Made by a program: the position numbers and the translations under genes | Shown: one piece after another, positions 34,259-43,291 of the stretch | Layout: each line of letters begins with the position of its first letter | How positions within the stretch are numbered: the first letter of the stretch is position 1 | Notes under the pieces: model-generated | The model's database searches: none | Told to the model about the DNA's origin: nothing | What the model saw: only the letters and a program-made list of their open reading frames with translations | NCBI GenBank assembly: GCA_963814955.1 | Contig: CAWFEX010000012.1 | Coordinates: forward strand, 248,001 to 312,000 | DNA length: 64,000 nt | Source: DATCJA01 sp963814955 | GTDB lineage: Bacteria; Acidobacteriota; Vicinamibacteria; Vicinamibacterales; UBA2999 | Direction of reading: 5' to 3'

Positions 34259-36526
34259 ATGCGCATCGTCGATCGCTACGTGATTCGTGAAGTGTTGTGG
34301 CCTCTGGTGATGGGGCTGCTCATCTTCACGTTCATGTTAATCATTCCGTTCCTCATCGAGTACGCGGAAAGCTTCATCTCCAAGGGCGTTCCGGTACCGG
34401 TCGTGTTGCGTGTCATGGCAACGCTGTTGCCATCGGCGCTGGCGCTGACGATTCCCATGTCGCTCCTGCTGGGATTGCTCGTCGCATTCGGGCGTCTGTC
34501 CGCCGACCGCGAGTTCGTGGCGCTTCAGGCATGCGGCGTCAGCCTGCTGCGCCTCATGCGTCCTGTCGCGCTGCTTTCGGTCCTGGCGTGGATCGCCACG
34601 TCCTACATCCTGCTGGTGGCGGTGCCGGACGCGAACCAGCGCTACCGCGAGATCACGTTCAGCATCGTGGCGGAACGTGCCGAGGGCGAGGTGCGCGCGC
34701 GCGTGTTCTACGAGGACTTCCCGGACGTGGTGCTTTACGTGCGCGAGGTGTCGACCTCGGGTGGCGGCTGGACCGACGTGTTCATGGTGGACAATCGCAC
34801 GCCCGGCGCCCCGGCGGCGTTTCTCGCCCGCCGGGGTCGGGTCGTCATCGATCGCGCGCAGCGGACCATCGAAATGGTGCTCGAAGATGGCGCACGTCAC
34901 AAGGCCGAGAACGCCGGCGAATATGAGGTGTTCCGCTTCGACCGACTGGTGCTCAGCCTGAATCCCGAAGCCGTGTTTCCGCGCGACGGGCCTCCGCTTG
35001 GCGCCCGCGAAATGTCGATTCCACAACTCCAGGCGAAGGCTGCGGAGCTCGAACAGCAGGGCATTTATCCGCACTCGGAGCTGTTCGAAATTCAGAAGAA
35101 GTTCTCGATTCCTTTCGCGTGCCTCATCTTCGGGCTGATCGGCCTGGCGCTCGGCGCCAGCAACCGACGCGATGGCAAGCTCGCCAGCTTCGTCGTCGGC
35201 CTCGGCGTGATTTTCACCTACTATGTCGTGCTCTGGCTCGGCCAGGCGCTCCTGCGCGGTCACGTCATCCCGCCGTGGCTGGGCGCGTGGGCCCCCAACA
35301 TCCTCCTCGGCGTCGTCGGAATACTGCTCTTCATGTGGCGCGATCGGGGATTTGATCGGCCACTGCGGCTTCCCGCACTTCCCCGCATGGGATCGATCAC
35401 CATTCCGCCACTCCGGCTGCCGATGCTGGGGATTCTCGATCGCTACGTCGCCACGTTGTACTCGCGTGTGGCTGCGCTCGCCGCGGCGGCGCTCGCCGGC
35501 ATTTTCTACATCTCGACGTTCCTGGAGTTGTCTGACAAAGTGTTCCGCGGCCAGGCCACGTGGGCGATGCTGTGGTCGTACTTCTGGTTCGTGACGCCGC
35601 AATACCTCTATTACATCCTTCCCCTGTCCGTGTTGTTGGCCGCGCTCGTTACGGTGGGACTCCTCACGAAGAACAGCGAGCTCGTGGTGATGAAGGCGTG
35701 CGGAATCAGCCTCTACCGGATTGCCCTACCCATGATTGCCGGAGCGGTTGTTGCCGGCGGCATTCTCTGGTTCCTCGATGAAAGCGTGCTTGGACCGTCG
35801 AATCGTCGAGCCGAGGCGATTCGGCATGTGATTCGCGGCGGTTCGCCCGAGACCTTCGACGTGCTGCATCGACAGTGGGTCACCGGCACCGGCGGCGAGA
35901 TCTATCACTACGACTATTACGACCCGCGAACGCAGCGGCTCAGTGGACTCTCGGTGTACGAATTCAGCGAAGGCATGCGCACGCTGACTCGACGGACGTA
36001 TGCGGAGCTTGCGACCTACGTTGACGCCCGCCAACAGCGCGGGAACGATTCGTGGACACTCCAGCGAGGATGGTCGCGCGAATTGACGCCAAGCGGCGAC
36101 ACTCGCGTCTTCACGCCATTCGCGGAGTCGAACGCGCGCCTCGAACCCGCTGCCTACTTCGACACGCAGCAGCCCGACGAACGGTTCATGAGCTACTCGC
36201 AGCTTCGCGACTATACGGCGGGACTGCGCGCGAGCGGATTCGACGTCAGCGCGCAGCTCGTGGCACTGGAGCGCAAGCTCTCTTTCCCGTTCGTGACGCT
36301 GGTCATGACGCTGCTCGCAGTGCCCTTCGCGGTGACCACTGGCCGGCGAGGGGCGATGTACGGCATCGGCGTGGGCATCGTGCTCGCCATCTGCTATTGG
36401 ATCGCGATCAGCGTATTTGCGGCACTTGGCACGGGTGGTGTGATGACGCCGCTGCTCGCCGCGTGGGCGCCGAATCTGCTCTTTGGCGCCGGCGCCGGCT
36501 ATCTGCTGTTGACCGTGCGAACGTGA
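34259..36526 (+). CDS. LptF-LptG fusion, LPS export permease
   Basis: Membrane component of the LPS exporter driven by LptB. Residues 1 to about 360 form one LptF/LptG permease (MRIVDRYVIREVLWPLV, DREFVALQACGVSLLRLMRP, ASNRRDGKLASFVVGLGV). After a short linker a second one starts near residue 391 (ILDRYVATLYSRVAALAA, TKNSELVVMKACGISLYRIALP, AVTTGRRGAMYGIGVGI). Each half has six membrane segments and a periplasmic jellyroll. LptF and LptG are normally separate polypeptides that form a heterodimer, so this reads as a fused pair of 755 residues. There is no frameshift or stop between the halves. Confidence 0.92.
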   Translation: MRIVDRYVIREVLWPLVMGLLIFTFMLIIPFLIEYAESFISKGVPVPVVLRVMATLLPSALALTIPMSLLLGLLVAFGRLSADREFVALQACGVSLLRLMRPVALLSVLAWIATSYILLVAVPDANQRYREITFSIVAERAEGEVRARVFYEDFPDVVLYVREVSTSGGGWTDVFMVDNRTPGAPAAFLARRGRVVIDRAQRTIEMVLEDGARHKAENAGEYEVFRFDRLVLSLNPEAVFPRDGPPLGAREMSIPQLQAKAAELEQQGIYPHSELFEIQKKFSIPFACLIFGLIGLALGASNRRDGKLASFVVGLGVIFTYYVVLWLGQALLRGHVIPPWLGAWAPNILLGVVGILLFMWRDRGFDRPLRLPALPRMGSITIPPLRLPMLGILDRYVATLYSRVAALAAAALAGIFYISTFLELSDKVFRGQATWAMLWSYFWFVTPQYLYYILPLSVLLAALVTVGLLTKNSELVVMKACGISLYRIALPMIAGAVVAGGILWFLDESVLGPSNRRAEAIRHVIRGGSPETFDVLHRQWVTGTGGEIYHYDYYDPRTQRLSGLSVYEFSEGMRTLTRRTYAELATYVDARQQRGNDSWTLQRGWSRELTPSGDTRVFTPFAESNARLEPAAYFDTQQPDERFMSYSQLRDYTAGLRASGFDVSAQLVALERKLSFPFVTLVMTLLAVPFAVTTGRRGAMYGIGVGIVLAICYWIAISVFAALGTGGVMTPLLAAWAPNLLFGAGAGYLLLTVRT

Positions 36527-36563
36527 CCTTGCCGGTTGCGCCCCGCCAGCTTGAGGAGGCCAC

Positions 36564-37748
36564 ATGCCACGCTTGCTCATCGCCGTCGTGCTCGGGCTCG
36601 TTCCTGTATTTGCACACCCGCCGGTCGAGGCCCGACAGAACACCGGTCCCTACTTCCCTCCCCCGCTTCAATGGGAGAAGCGCATGCCCGGGCAGGTCGG
36701 CCTCGACGCGGCGGCGCTCAACGAGGCGATCCAGTTCTCCATCGCGCGCGAGAACCAGACGTTCCGGGACCTGCAGCTGTATGCAGTGATCACTCGGACG
36801 AACGAGCCGTACAACACGCCGATTGGCCCGACGACGGTGCGCGGGCCGGTGAGCGGTCTCGTGATCCGTAACGGCTACATCGCCGCCGAATGGGGGGAGC
36901 CGTCGCGCGTCGACATGAGCTTCAGCGTCACCAAGACATTTCTGACGACGGTCGTGGGCCTCGCATGGCAGAAGGGCCTCATTCGCGACGTGAACGATCG
37001 CGCGCGGGGCTACATGCCCGGCGGCGTGGACCTGTTCGACGCTCCGCACAATCAGCCCATCACCTGGGATCACCTGCTGCGTCAGACGAGCGACTGGCAG
37101 GGGACGCTTTGGGGCAAGCCTGACTGGGCTGATCGGCCCGAGGGCGAGTCGTCCACCTGGCCGGACCGGAAGCTGTACGAGCCAGGGACACGCTACAAGT
37201 ACAACGACGTGCGGGTGAACGTCATGGCGCTGGCGCTGCTGCACGTGCTGCGCCGGCCGTTGCCCGAGGTGCTGCGCGAGGAGATCATGGAGCCGATCGG
37301 CGCCTCGTCCACCTGGCGGTGGCACGGCTACGACAACTCGTACGTGGAGATCGACGGACGCCGCGTGCAGTCGGTGTCGGGTGGCGGGCACTGGGGCGGC
37401 GGCATGCACATCAACGCGTACGACATGGCGCGCTTCGGCTATCTGTTTCTCCGCAACGGCAAGTGGAAGGACCAGCAGCTCGTGTCCGAGCAATGGATCA
37501 AGCAGGCGCGAACGCCCGGAAGAGCCAACGAGGAATATGGCTACGCCAACTGGTACTTGAACACCGGACGCAAGCCGCTGCCGGCGACACCGGAATCGAG
37601 CGTCCGGTTCAGCGGCGACGGCCCGAACATCATCTACATCGACTGGGAGAACGATCTGATCGTGGTGGTGCGCTGGATGCGCAACGACGCGCTCAACGAA
37701 TTCCTCGGAAAGGTGATCGGCGCGATACGCCCGAGGCCGACCGCATAA
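36564..37748 (+). CDS. Secreted serine hydrolase, beta-lactamase (class C) fold
   Basis: A 394-residue protein with a signal peptide (LLIAVVLGLVPVFA). It has the S-x-x-K catalytic motif SVTK near residue 120 and a Y-x-N motif in YKYNDVRVN near residue 212, typical of penicillin-recognising serine hydrolases. The H/KTG motif is less clear, possibly the SGGGHWGGG region. Members act as esterases, D-amino peptidases or carboxypeptidases; the substrate cannot be told. GAGG precedes the ATG at 36564. It follows lptFG by 37 bp on the same strand. Confidence 0.82.
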   Translation: MPRLLIAVVLGLVPVFAHPPVEARQNTGPYFPPPLQWEKRMPGQVGLDAAALNEAIQFSIARENQTFRDLQLYAVITRTNEPYNTPIGPTTVRGPVSGLVIRNGYIAAEWGEPSRVDMSFSVTKTFLTTVVGLAWQKGLIRDVNDRARGYMPGGVDLFDAPHNQPITWDHLLRQTSDWQGTLWGKPDWADRPEGESSTWPDRKLYEPGTRYKYNDVRVNVMALALLHVLRRPLPEVLREEIMEPIGASSTWRWHGYDNSYVEIDGRRVQSVSGGGHWGGGMHINAYDMARFGYLFLRNGKWKDQQLVSEQWIKQARTPGRANEEYGYANWYLNTGRKPLPATPESSVRFSGDGPNIIYIDWENDLIVVVRWMRNDALNEFLGKVIGAIRPRPTA

Positions 37749-37762
37749 TCAGCTTGAGGATC

Positions 37763-37791
37763 GAGGATCGATGCTCAAATCATCGATCCTC
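37763..37791. terminator. Hairpin between convergent genes
   Basis: GAGGATCGATG at 37763-37773 pairs with CATCGATCCTC at 37781-37791 around a seven-base loop (11-bp perfect stem). It lies between the serine hydrolase and the oppositely oriented PHP gene and may terminate both, though it lacks a T-run. Confidence 0.55.
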
Positions 37792-37812
37792 GATGTCCAG
37801 ATTGGGTTCAGT

Positions 37813-39497
37813 TCACTTCCCGTATTTCACATCATCAAGCCAGATTCGCCCGTTGGCACCGAGTGCTGTGTTGACGGTGTCGAACACGAACATTATTGAA
37901 TCGACGTCGGCAAGCACAGGCAGCGGGCGGGACGCGTCGATCGACCGGAGGTCGTTGAACGCGATCGTGATGTCGCGCGGCTCTTTGTCGATGAACACCG
38001 TGCGCTGCCACCGTTCGCCGCTCGGCTCGCGAAACTGCACTGATACGCGCAGCGGCCGATCAGCGCGCGCGTTGAATACGAGGCGGTCGGTACTGGGCCA
38101 GCGGCGTGGCCGGACGCAGCACGAGCGCGGCGTACGGGCTGTCCGACATCGAACCGCCGACGGCATAGCGGAAGGCAAGCTGAGTACCGCCCACCGTTGG
38201 CACCACGTCGAGCGCGGCTTTCGACGTAGGATTCGTTTCCGCCGTCCATCCGGTGGCCGGACCGTCAGCGTATTGCATATTGAAGGTGGAAGCGGGCGGG
38301 AGCACCGCCGCTGTCGAGGGCTTGGCGCGTTCCCCGACATAGATCGGATTCGACAGTAACCACGGGATTGGCGGTTGTCCCGGCGCGCCGGGCAGCGAGA
38401 CCTCCACGCGGTACGCACCGGGGCTTCCAATCAGGGTCTCCTGCGTCATCCGCGTGGCTGACTCATTCGTCTTGATGCCGTCTCTGAACAGCTGGATCAG
38501 GGCGTCTCCCGGTCCGTCGAGCTCGACCGTCAATGTCACCTCTCGCCAGCTTGGTAGAACGCCCCCGGCTTGAACGCGCGTGTAGCCGTCGGTCGCCGTG
38601 AACGACAGCGCGCCCCCGCGACGCATTCCGTCGATCGCCGTGTAGACCTGTCCGCTGCGGATCGCGCCAAGCACGAGCGGAGCATCCGTGGCGGCGTCTC
38701 CGGTCAGCGTGACCGTCGGCAGCACGTTGGCGAACACCCGGAATACCCGCTCATAGGACGGCACGTGCAGCGACGCGCCGGCATTGTAGGGCTCGCCGAG
38801 ACTGCGCAAGCCGAGCCGCGCATGGGCATCTGCGCCGGCAATGCGCAACGACCGGTCGATCGCGCGTCAGTGAGTCCCACTGCTCGATCAGTGCATCCGG
38901 GCGATCCAGCAGCGTCGTGAGCGTCTCTGTCTGGCGCGCCGGATACGTGAACAGGGCCTTCGTCAGCATCCAACGTGATTCATCGCGCCACTCGCTGTCG
39001 CCGTTCAGCCATTCGAAACCGTCGACCGGGAGCGTCCAATCAGACCAGCGCAGCTCAGGTTTGAGCGATCCAGGATGTGCGGCGATCGACAGACCGCCGA
39101 GGCGTGTGACATCGTCGATGACATCACGTGCCTCGCCGTTCAGCGGATACGGCGATTGAGGCAATCCCAGCGCGACGATGTGCCCGTCGCGGGTGCTGAT
39201 TTCGACGGCGTCGATGCAGAGTACTCCGGACAGGTACCGGGGTGGTTCCGGCTTCCTGGTCGCATCGCCATGATCTGTCAGAACGATGAAGTTGAGGCCG
39301 GCGCGAGCCGCCGCTGCCGCAACCTCTTCGACCGTGCCGGTGCCGTCCGACCGACTGGTGTGAATGTGGATGGCGCCGCGCACGCTTGTTACGGCGCCAG
39401 GCGCGACGCTGGCGATCGTGGCGGCGCGTGGCGGGAGCGCGACATACCACGCTCCGCCGATACAGGCCACGATCGCGATCGAAGCGATCCTACGCAC
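37813..39497 (-). CDS. PHP-domain (CehA/McbA-like) metallohydrolase, two frameshifts
   Basis: Three frames together encode one protein of about 560 residues. The first part has a membrane anchor or signal (IASIAIVACIGGAWYVAL) and the PHP motifs RGAIHIHTSRSDGTGTVEE and VLTDHGDATR, then SIAAHPGSLKPELRW. The frame changes at about 38858-38868 and resumes with RSLRIAGADAHARLG, the last PHP histidine motif. It changes again at about 38092-38101 (a GGG run) and ends with a carbohydrate-binding-like beta domain (VRVSVQFREPSGERWQ, IWLDDVKYGK). CehA-type proteins hydrolyse phosphoesters or carbamates; the substrate is unknown. The GTG start overlaps the end of xerD. Confidence 0.72.
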
Positions 39498-40392
39498 GAG
39501 GATGAAACTGGTCGTAGACGTCGCGCATCCGCTGTTCGAGGACGTGCGTGTAGATTTGCGTGGTGGACAGATCCGCGTGACCGAGCATCATCTGAATAGC
39601 TCGGAGGTCGGCTCCACGCTCGAGCAGGTGCGTGGCAAACGAATGCCGGAGCACGTGTGGACTGATCCTCGACTTGAGACCTGCCTGTCGCGCGTAGGTC
39701 CGGAGAATTTTCCAGAACCCGACGCGCGTCAAGCCTGGTCCGCCGCCCCGCGCGTTCACGAAGAGGCGTGGACTGTTCCGCCGGCGAAGCAGGGCGCTGC
39801 GCGCCTCCCGGATATACCGCCGCACCCAGACGACAGCCTCGTCACCAATCGGAACGATGCGCTGCTTGCCGCCCTTTCCCGTGCACGTCAGGTACGAGGC
39901 GTCGAGATTCACGTCGGCAGGGCGCAGGCCGATCAGCTCGGACACCCGCATCCCCGTGGCGTACAGCAGCTCGATGAGCGCACGATCGCGCAGACCTCGA
40001 GGGGTTGCCACGTCAGGTTGTGCGAGGAGGCGATCGACGTCCTCCATCGACAGGAAGCGCGGCAGAGACTTCCACGCGCGCGGGGGGCGGAGATCGTCGG
40101 CCGGGCTGTTCTTGATGCGGCCGTCGAGAACGAGGAACCGGTAGAAGCCACGGTAGCAGGCCACCGCACGAGCCACCGAGCGTGGCGATCGGCCATCGGA
40201 CATCTGGCTGCGTACGAGCCCCTCGAGATCGGGCCGCGTCAGCTTGTCCACCGGGAGACCGCGTCCGGCGGCAAACTCTGCCAGCAGCGCCAGATCCCGC
40301 GCATAGCTGTCGACCGAGTTGGCCGCCAGCCGCCGTTCGACGGTCAGATGCGTCAGGTAGGCTTCGACCCGGGCTGGAGATACTCTCGCCAC
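39490..40392 (-). CDS. xerD: Tyrosine recombinase XerD
   Basis: Site-specific recombinase that resolves chromosome dimers at dif. The 300 residues contain the SAM-like DNA-binding domain (EAYLTHLTVERRLAANSVDSYARDL in two parts) and the catalytic domain with the arginine in TGMRVSELIGL (about 149), the lysine in GKGGKQR, HVLRHSFATHLLERGADLR, LGHADLSTTQIYTH and the nucleophile tyrosine near residue 279. Length and motifs match chromosomal Xer rather than a phage or integron integrase. It diverges from murQ with 129 bp between starts. Confidence 0.93.
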   Translation of the reverse strand: MARVSPARVEAYLTHLTVERRLAANSVDSYARDLALLAEFAAGRGLPVDKLTRPDLEGLVRSQMSDGRSPRSVARAVACYRGFYRFLVLDGRIKNSPADDLRPPRAWKSLPRFLSMEDVDRLLAQPDVATPRGLRDRALIELLYATGMRVSELIGLRPADVNLDASYLTCTGKGGKQRIVPIGDEAVVWVRRYIREARSALLRRRNSPRLFVNARGGGPGLTRVGFWKILRTYARQAGLKSRISPHVLRHSFATHLLERGADLRAIQMMLGHADLSTTQIYTHVLEQRMRDVYDQFHPRA

Positions 40393-40521
40393 GCAGACTC
40401 TGTTGAATCGGTAGAATTGATTGTACGTGAAGCCAACCAGTCATGGGCGACGGCCCGTGACGCTGCATAGAGCTTCTTCAATGAGGCCGTATAGCGTTCC
40501 GACTGTGAACGCCAGACAACG

Positions 40522-41490
40522 ATGGTGATGCGTTCGAAATGGCAGTCGCTTCCGACCGAAGCAATCAATCCTTCCAGCCTCGGCATCGACAAGCTCTCTC
40601 CCGGTGAAATCGTCGACCTGATGGTCAACGAAGACCGCAAGATGCTGGCAGCCGTGCAGCGCGAGCGCGAGCGGATCGCGGTCGGCATCGAGATGATCGC
40701 CTCGACGCTGCGGAAAGACGGCCGCATCGTCTTCGTGGGCGCCGGCACGAGCGGGCGCCTCGGCGTTCTGGAATCGGCCGAGATGCCGCCGACGTTCAGC
40801 ACCGAACCCAGCCTCGTCCAGGCCATCATGGCGGGCGGACAAGGCGCAGCCTTTGCGGCGAAAGAAGGGGTCGAGGACAACTACGAAGAGGGCGCGCGTG
40901 CCATCACCAGGTTCCATCCCACCAGGAAGGACATCGTGGTCGGTGTCTCCGCCAGCGGAATGACCCAGTTCGTGCGCGGTGCCCTGACGAGCGCGCGGAA
41001 GGCAGGTGCGCGGATCATCTTCGTCACCTGCGACCCCGCCTCGGAGCTGCAGACCTTCGTCGACCTGACCGTTGCGCCAGCCGTTGGTGCCGAGGTAATT
41101 GCGGGATCGACGAGGTTGAAAGCAGGCACGGCGACGAAGCTCGTGCTCAACATGCTGACCACCGGAGCCATGGTGTTGATTGGCAAGACCTACGGCAATC
41201 TGATGGTCGACGTGCACACCGGTTCTGAAAAGCTCAAAGACCGCGCCCGCCGCATCGTCAACATCGTCACTGGAATGGAATACGACGACGCCGACAGGTT
41301 GTTGAAGAAGGCGCACTGGAACGTCAAGGCGGCGATCGTCATGCAGAAGACCGGGCTGCCCTATCAGAAAGCGATGTCACGGCTTCGCAAGGCGCACGAC
41401 TCGATGCGCGATGCAATCGGCGAGGATATCGAACCACGGCTGCGTGGAATGCTTCAGGGACACGCCGAGGGTGCCTCGACCCGGCCGTAG
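40522..41490 (+). CDS. murQ: N-acetylmuramic acid 6-phosphate etherase
   Basis: Cleaves the lactyl ether of MurNAc-6-P to give GlcNAc-6-P in peptidoglycan recycling. The 322-residue SIS-domain protein has TEAINPSSLGIDKLS at the start, RIVFVGAGTSGRLGVLESAE with the catalytic glutamate region, ESAEMPPTFST, VGVSASGMTQFVRGAL and the C-terminal MVDVHTGSEKLKDRA and NVKAAIVM motifs. It converges with nagB, with only 10 bp between the stops. Two nearby ATGs (40522, 40528) are possible starts. Confidence 0.95.
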   Translation: MVMRSKWQSLPTEAINPSSLGIDKLSPGEIVDLMVNEDRKMLAAVQRERERIAVGIEMIASTLRKDGRIVFVGAGTSGRLGVLESAEMPPTFSTEPSLVQAIMAGGQGAAFAAKEGVEDNYEEGARAITRFHPTRKDIVVGVSASGMTQFVRGALTSARKAGARIIFVTCDPASELQTFVDLTVAPAVGAEVIAGSTRLKAGTATKLVLNMLTTGAMVLIGKTYGNLMVDVHTGSEKLKDRARRIVNIVTGMEYDDADRLLKKAHWNVKAAIVMQKTGLPYQKAMSRLRKAHDSMRDAIGEDIEPRLRGMLQGHAEGASTRP

Positions 41491-41500
41491 CTGCTCGTCT

Positions 41501-42229
41501 TCAAAGACGCGCCGCTGCAGCGCGATCGAGGTAGAGCTCGACGCGGCGATGGAGCTGCAGAAACGACGCCGGCAGACGAGTCGAGATCGGTCCATGGAGT
41601 GCCCGCTCCACGCACTCCGCTTTTCTCTCTCCCGTGGCGACGAGCACGATGACGCGTGCCTTCAAAATCGCGCCCATGCCCATCGAGAGCGCCTCGCGAG
41701 GAACCTGGTCCACATCCCCGCCGAACAGCGGTGAATTGTCGCGGCGTGTCGATTCAGCCAGACGCACGCGGTGTGTGTGGGCGGTGAGTTCGTCGCCGGG
41801 TTCGTTGAAGCCGATGTGGCCGTTGCGTCCGATCCCGAGAAGCTGAAGATCGATTCCCCCCGCAGCCTGAATCGCCGCCTCATATCGGTCGCATTCGGCG
41901 TCCAGATCTTCAGCCGCCCCGTTGAGAAAATGAATGTGCGATGGCGCAAGGTTGATAGCGTCGAACAGATGGTGATTCATGAACGTCCGGAAGCTGCCGG
42001 GGTGCGATGGTGCGACGCCGGCGAATTCGTCGAGGTTGAAGGTGATGGCGCGGGAAAAGTCGACCTGGCGAGCCGCGTGCAGCCGCCGCAACTGGGCGTA
42101 AGCGGCGACCGGACTACGGCCGGTGGGCAGCCCCAGAACGAGTCCGGGCTGCTGTGCGAGCGCCGCTGCGATGCGCTGTGCGAGTGCGACGGCGGCGTCA
42201 TCCGGTCCGTCGAAGATGTGGACGTCCAC
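41501..42229 (-). CDS. nagB: Glucosamine-6-phosphate deaminase
   Basis: Converts glucosamine-6-P to fructose-6-P and ammonia. The 242 residues include GLPTGRSPVAAY, FNLDEFAGV with the catalytic aspartate, SFRTFMNHHLFD, LLGIGRNGHIGFNEPG with the catalytic histidine, and STRRDNSPLFGG. The start is GTG 42229, six bases after the kinase stop, so the two are one transcript. The deacetylase NagA that would feed it is not in the window. Confidence 0.93.
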   Translation of the reverse strand: MDVHIFDGPDDAAVALAQRIAAALAQQPGLVLGLPTGRSPVAAYAQLRRLHAARQVDFSRAITFNLDEFAGVAPSHPGSFRTFMNHHLFDAINLAPSHIHFLNGAAEDLDAECDRYEAAIQAAGGIDLQLLGIGRNGHIGFNEPGDELTAHTHRVRLAESTRRDNSPLFGGDVDQVPREALSMGMGAILKARVIVLVATGERKAECVERALHGPISTRLPASFLQLHRRVELYLDRAAAARL

Positions 42230-42235
42230 GCGCTT

Positions 42236-43171
42236 CTACACGTAGGACGGCACCGTTACCTCGCCGCGTGCCGCGGCCAGTGCAAGGCTCACCGCCCCTA
42301 CCGCCGGCTCCACCTGAAGCAGGTGCACGACGCTGCGCGGAGCAATCTCGGAAAGCCGGGTTTCGACATCGCGCACGAGCGACGGAACGCCACGAAAGAT
42401 GCCGCCTGCCAGGATCGTCGGAAATGTTTCGCCTCGCATTTCGAGCCGCGCAATGACCGAAGCGGCGGCCGTCGCGAGCTCCGTCCCGGCTCGTGCGAGG
42501 ATCTGCCCCGCCACCGCGTCACCGTCGTTTGCTGCTTGATGCACGAGCGCAGCCAGTCCGGCGATCGCCCGCCGATGCAGATCGCGATAGTAGATTTCGT
42601 GAATGAGCTCGGTCGGACTCCGCAGTCCCATGTGGCGCAGGACGAGCTCGGTCAGCTGTGTCGCCGGTCCGCGGCCGTCGAATTGGCGAACCACGGAAGC
42701 AAGTGCAGACCGCCCAATCCAGAACCCTCCGCCCTCATCGCCGATCAGGTATCCCCATCCCCCAGCACGGGCCGCCTGTGCGGATCGGTTTCTCCCGTAC
42801 GCAATCGACCCTGTGCCGGCGACGATGACGACGCCTGGCTGATCGCCGGCTCCGGCCTGAAGTGCGACCAATGCATCGTTGACGACAAGCGTTCGGGCCT
42901 TGTAGCCGATCCGGTTCATGATGCTGCGGATGGTCTGAGAATCCGAGGGCCGATCGACGCCGGCAATGCCGAGACAGATCGCCGACGGGGCGATGTCATG
43001 ATTTGCCAGTGCCGATTCCATCACGCCGTGCAGCACCTTCTCGACCTCCAGCTCCCCGACCGATTGCAGGTTCGCACCGCCGCCGCGCGCCTCCGCGATG
43101 ATGCGCCCTTTCTCGTCGGCGAGCAGGCAGACGGTCTTGGTCCCTCCGGCGTCGATTCCCAGGACGTGCAT
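42236..43171 (-). CDS. BadF/BadG-type ATPase, probable N-acetylglucosamine or MurNAc kinase
   Basis: A 311-residue ASKHA-fold kinase with the phosphate-1 motif GIDAGGTKTVCLLAD, IAGVDRPSD, VVNDALVALQAG, AGTGSIAYGRN and GGWGYLIGDEGGGFWIG. Family members phosphorylate GlcNAc; the clostridial member MurK also phosphorylates MurNAc. With murQ and nagB next to it, either activity would feed cell-wall sugars back to metabolism. Translational start ATG 43171. Substrate preference is inference. Confidence 0.85.
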   Translation of the reverse strand: MHVLGIDAGGTKTVCLLADEKGRIIAEARGGGANLQSVGELEVEKVLHGVMESALANHDIAPSAICLGIAGVDRPSDSQTIRSIMNRIGYKARTLVVNDALVALQAGAGDQPGVVIVAGTGSIAYGRNRSAQAARAGGWGYLIGDEGGGFWIGRSALASVVRQFDGRGPATQLTELVLRHMGLRSPTELIHEIYYRDLHRRAIAGLAALVHQAANDGDAVAGQILARAGTELATAAASVIARLEMRGETFPTILAGGIFRGVPSLVRDVETRLSEIAPRSVVHLLQVEPAVGAVSLALAAARGEVTVPSYV

Positions 43172-43291
43172 GCTCTTTTATGGTACTTAACGAGAGGTTC
43201 GCACGCGGAACCGAACCGGCCAGGGGCGTGCGCTTGACATTCGGTGTCTCCCCTTGGCTGATGGTCTGAACGTTTCTGCAGTTTTCGTCGA

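Noticed and set aside
39490..40392. Integrase of a mobile element
   Set aside because: The protein is a standard XerD with housekeeping neighbours; no attachment repeats, phage genes or cargo are seen.
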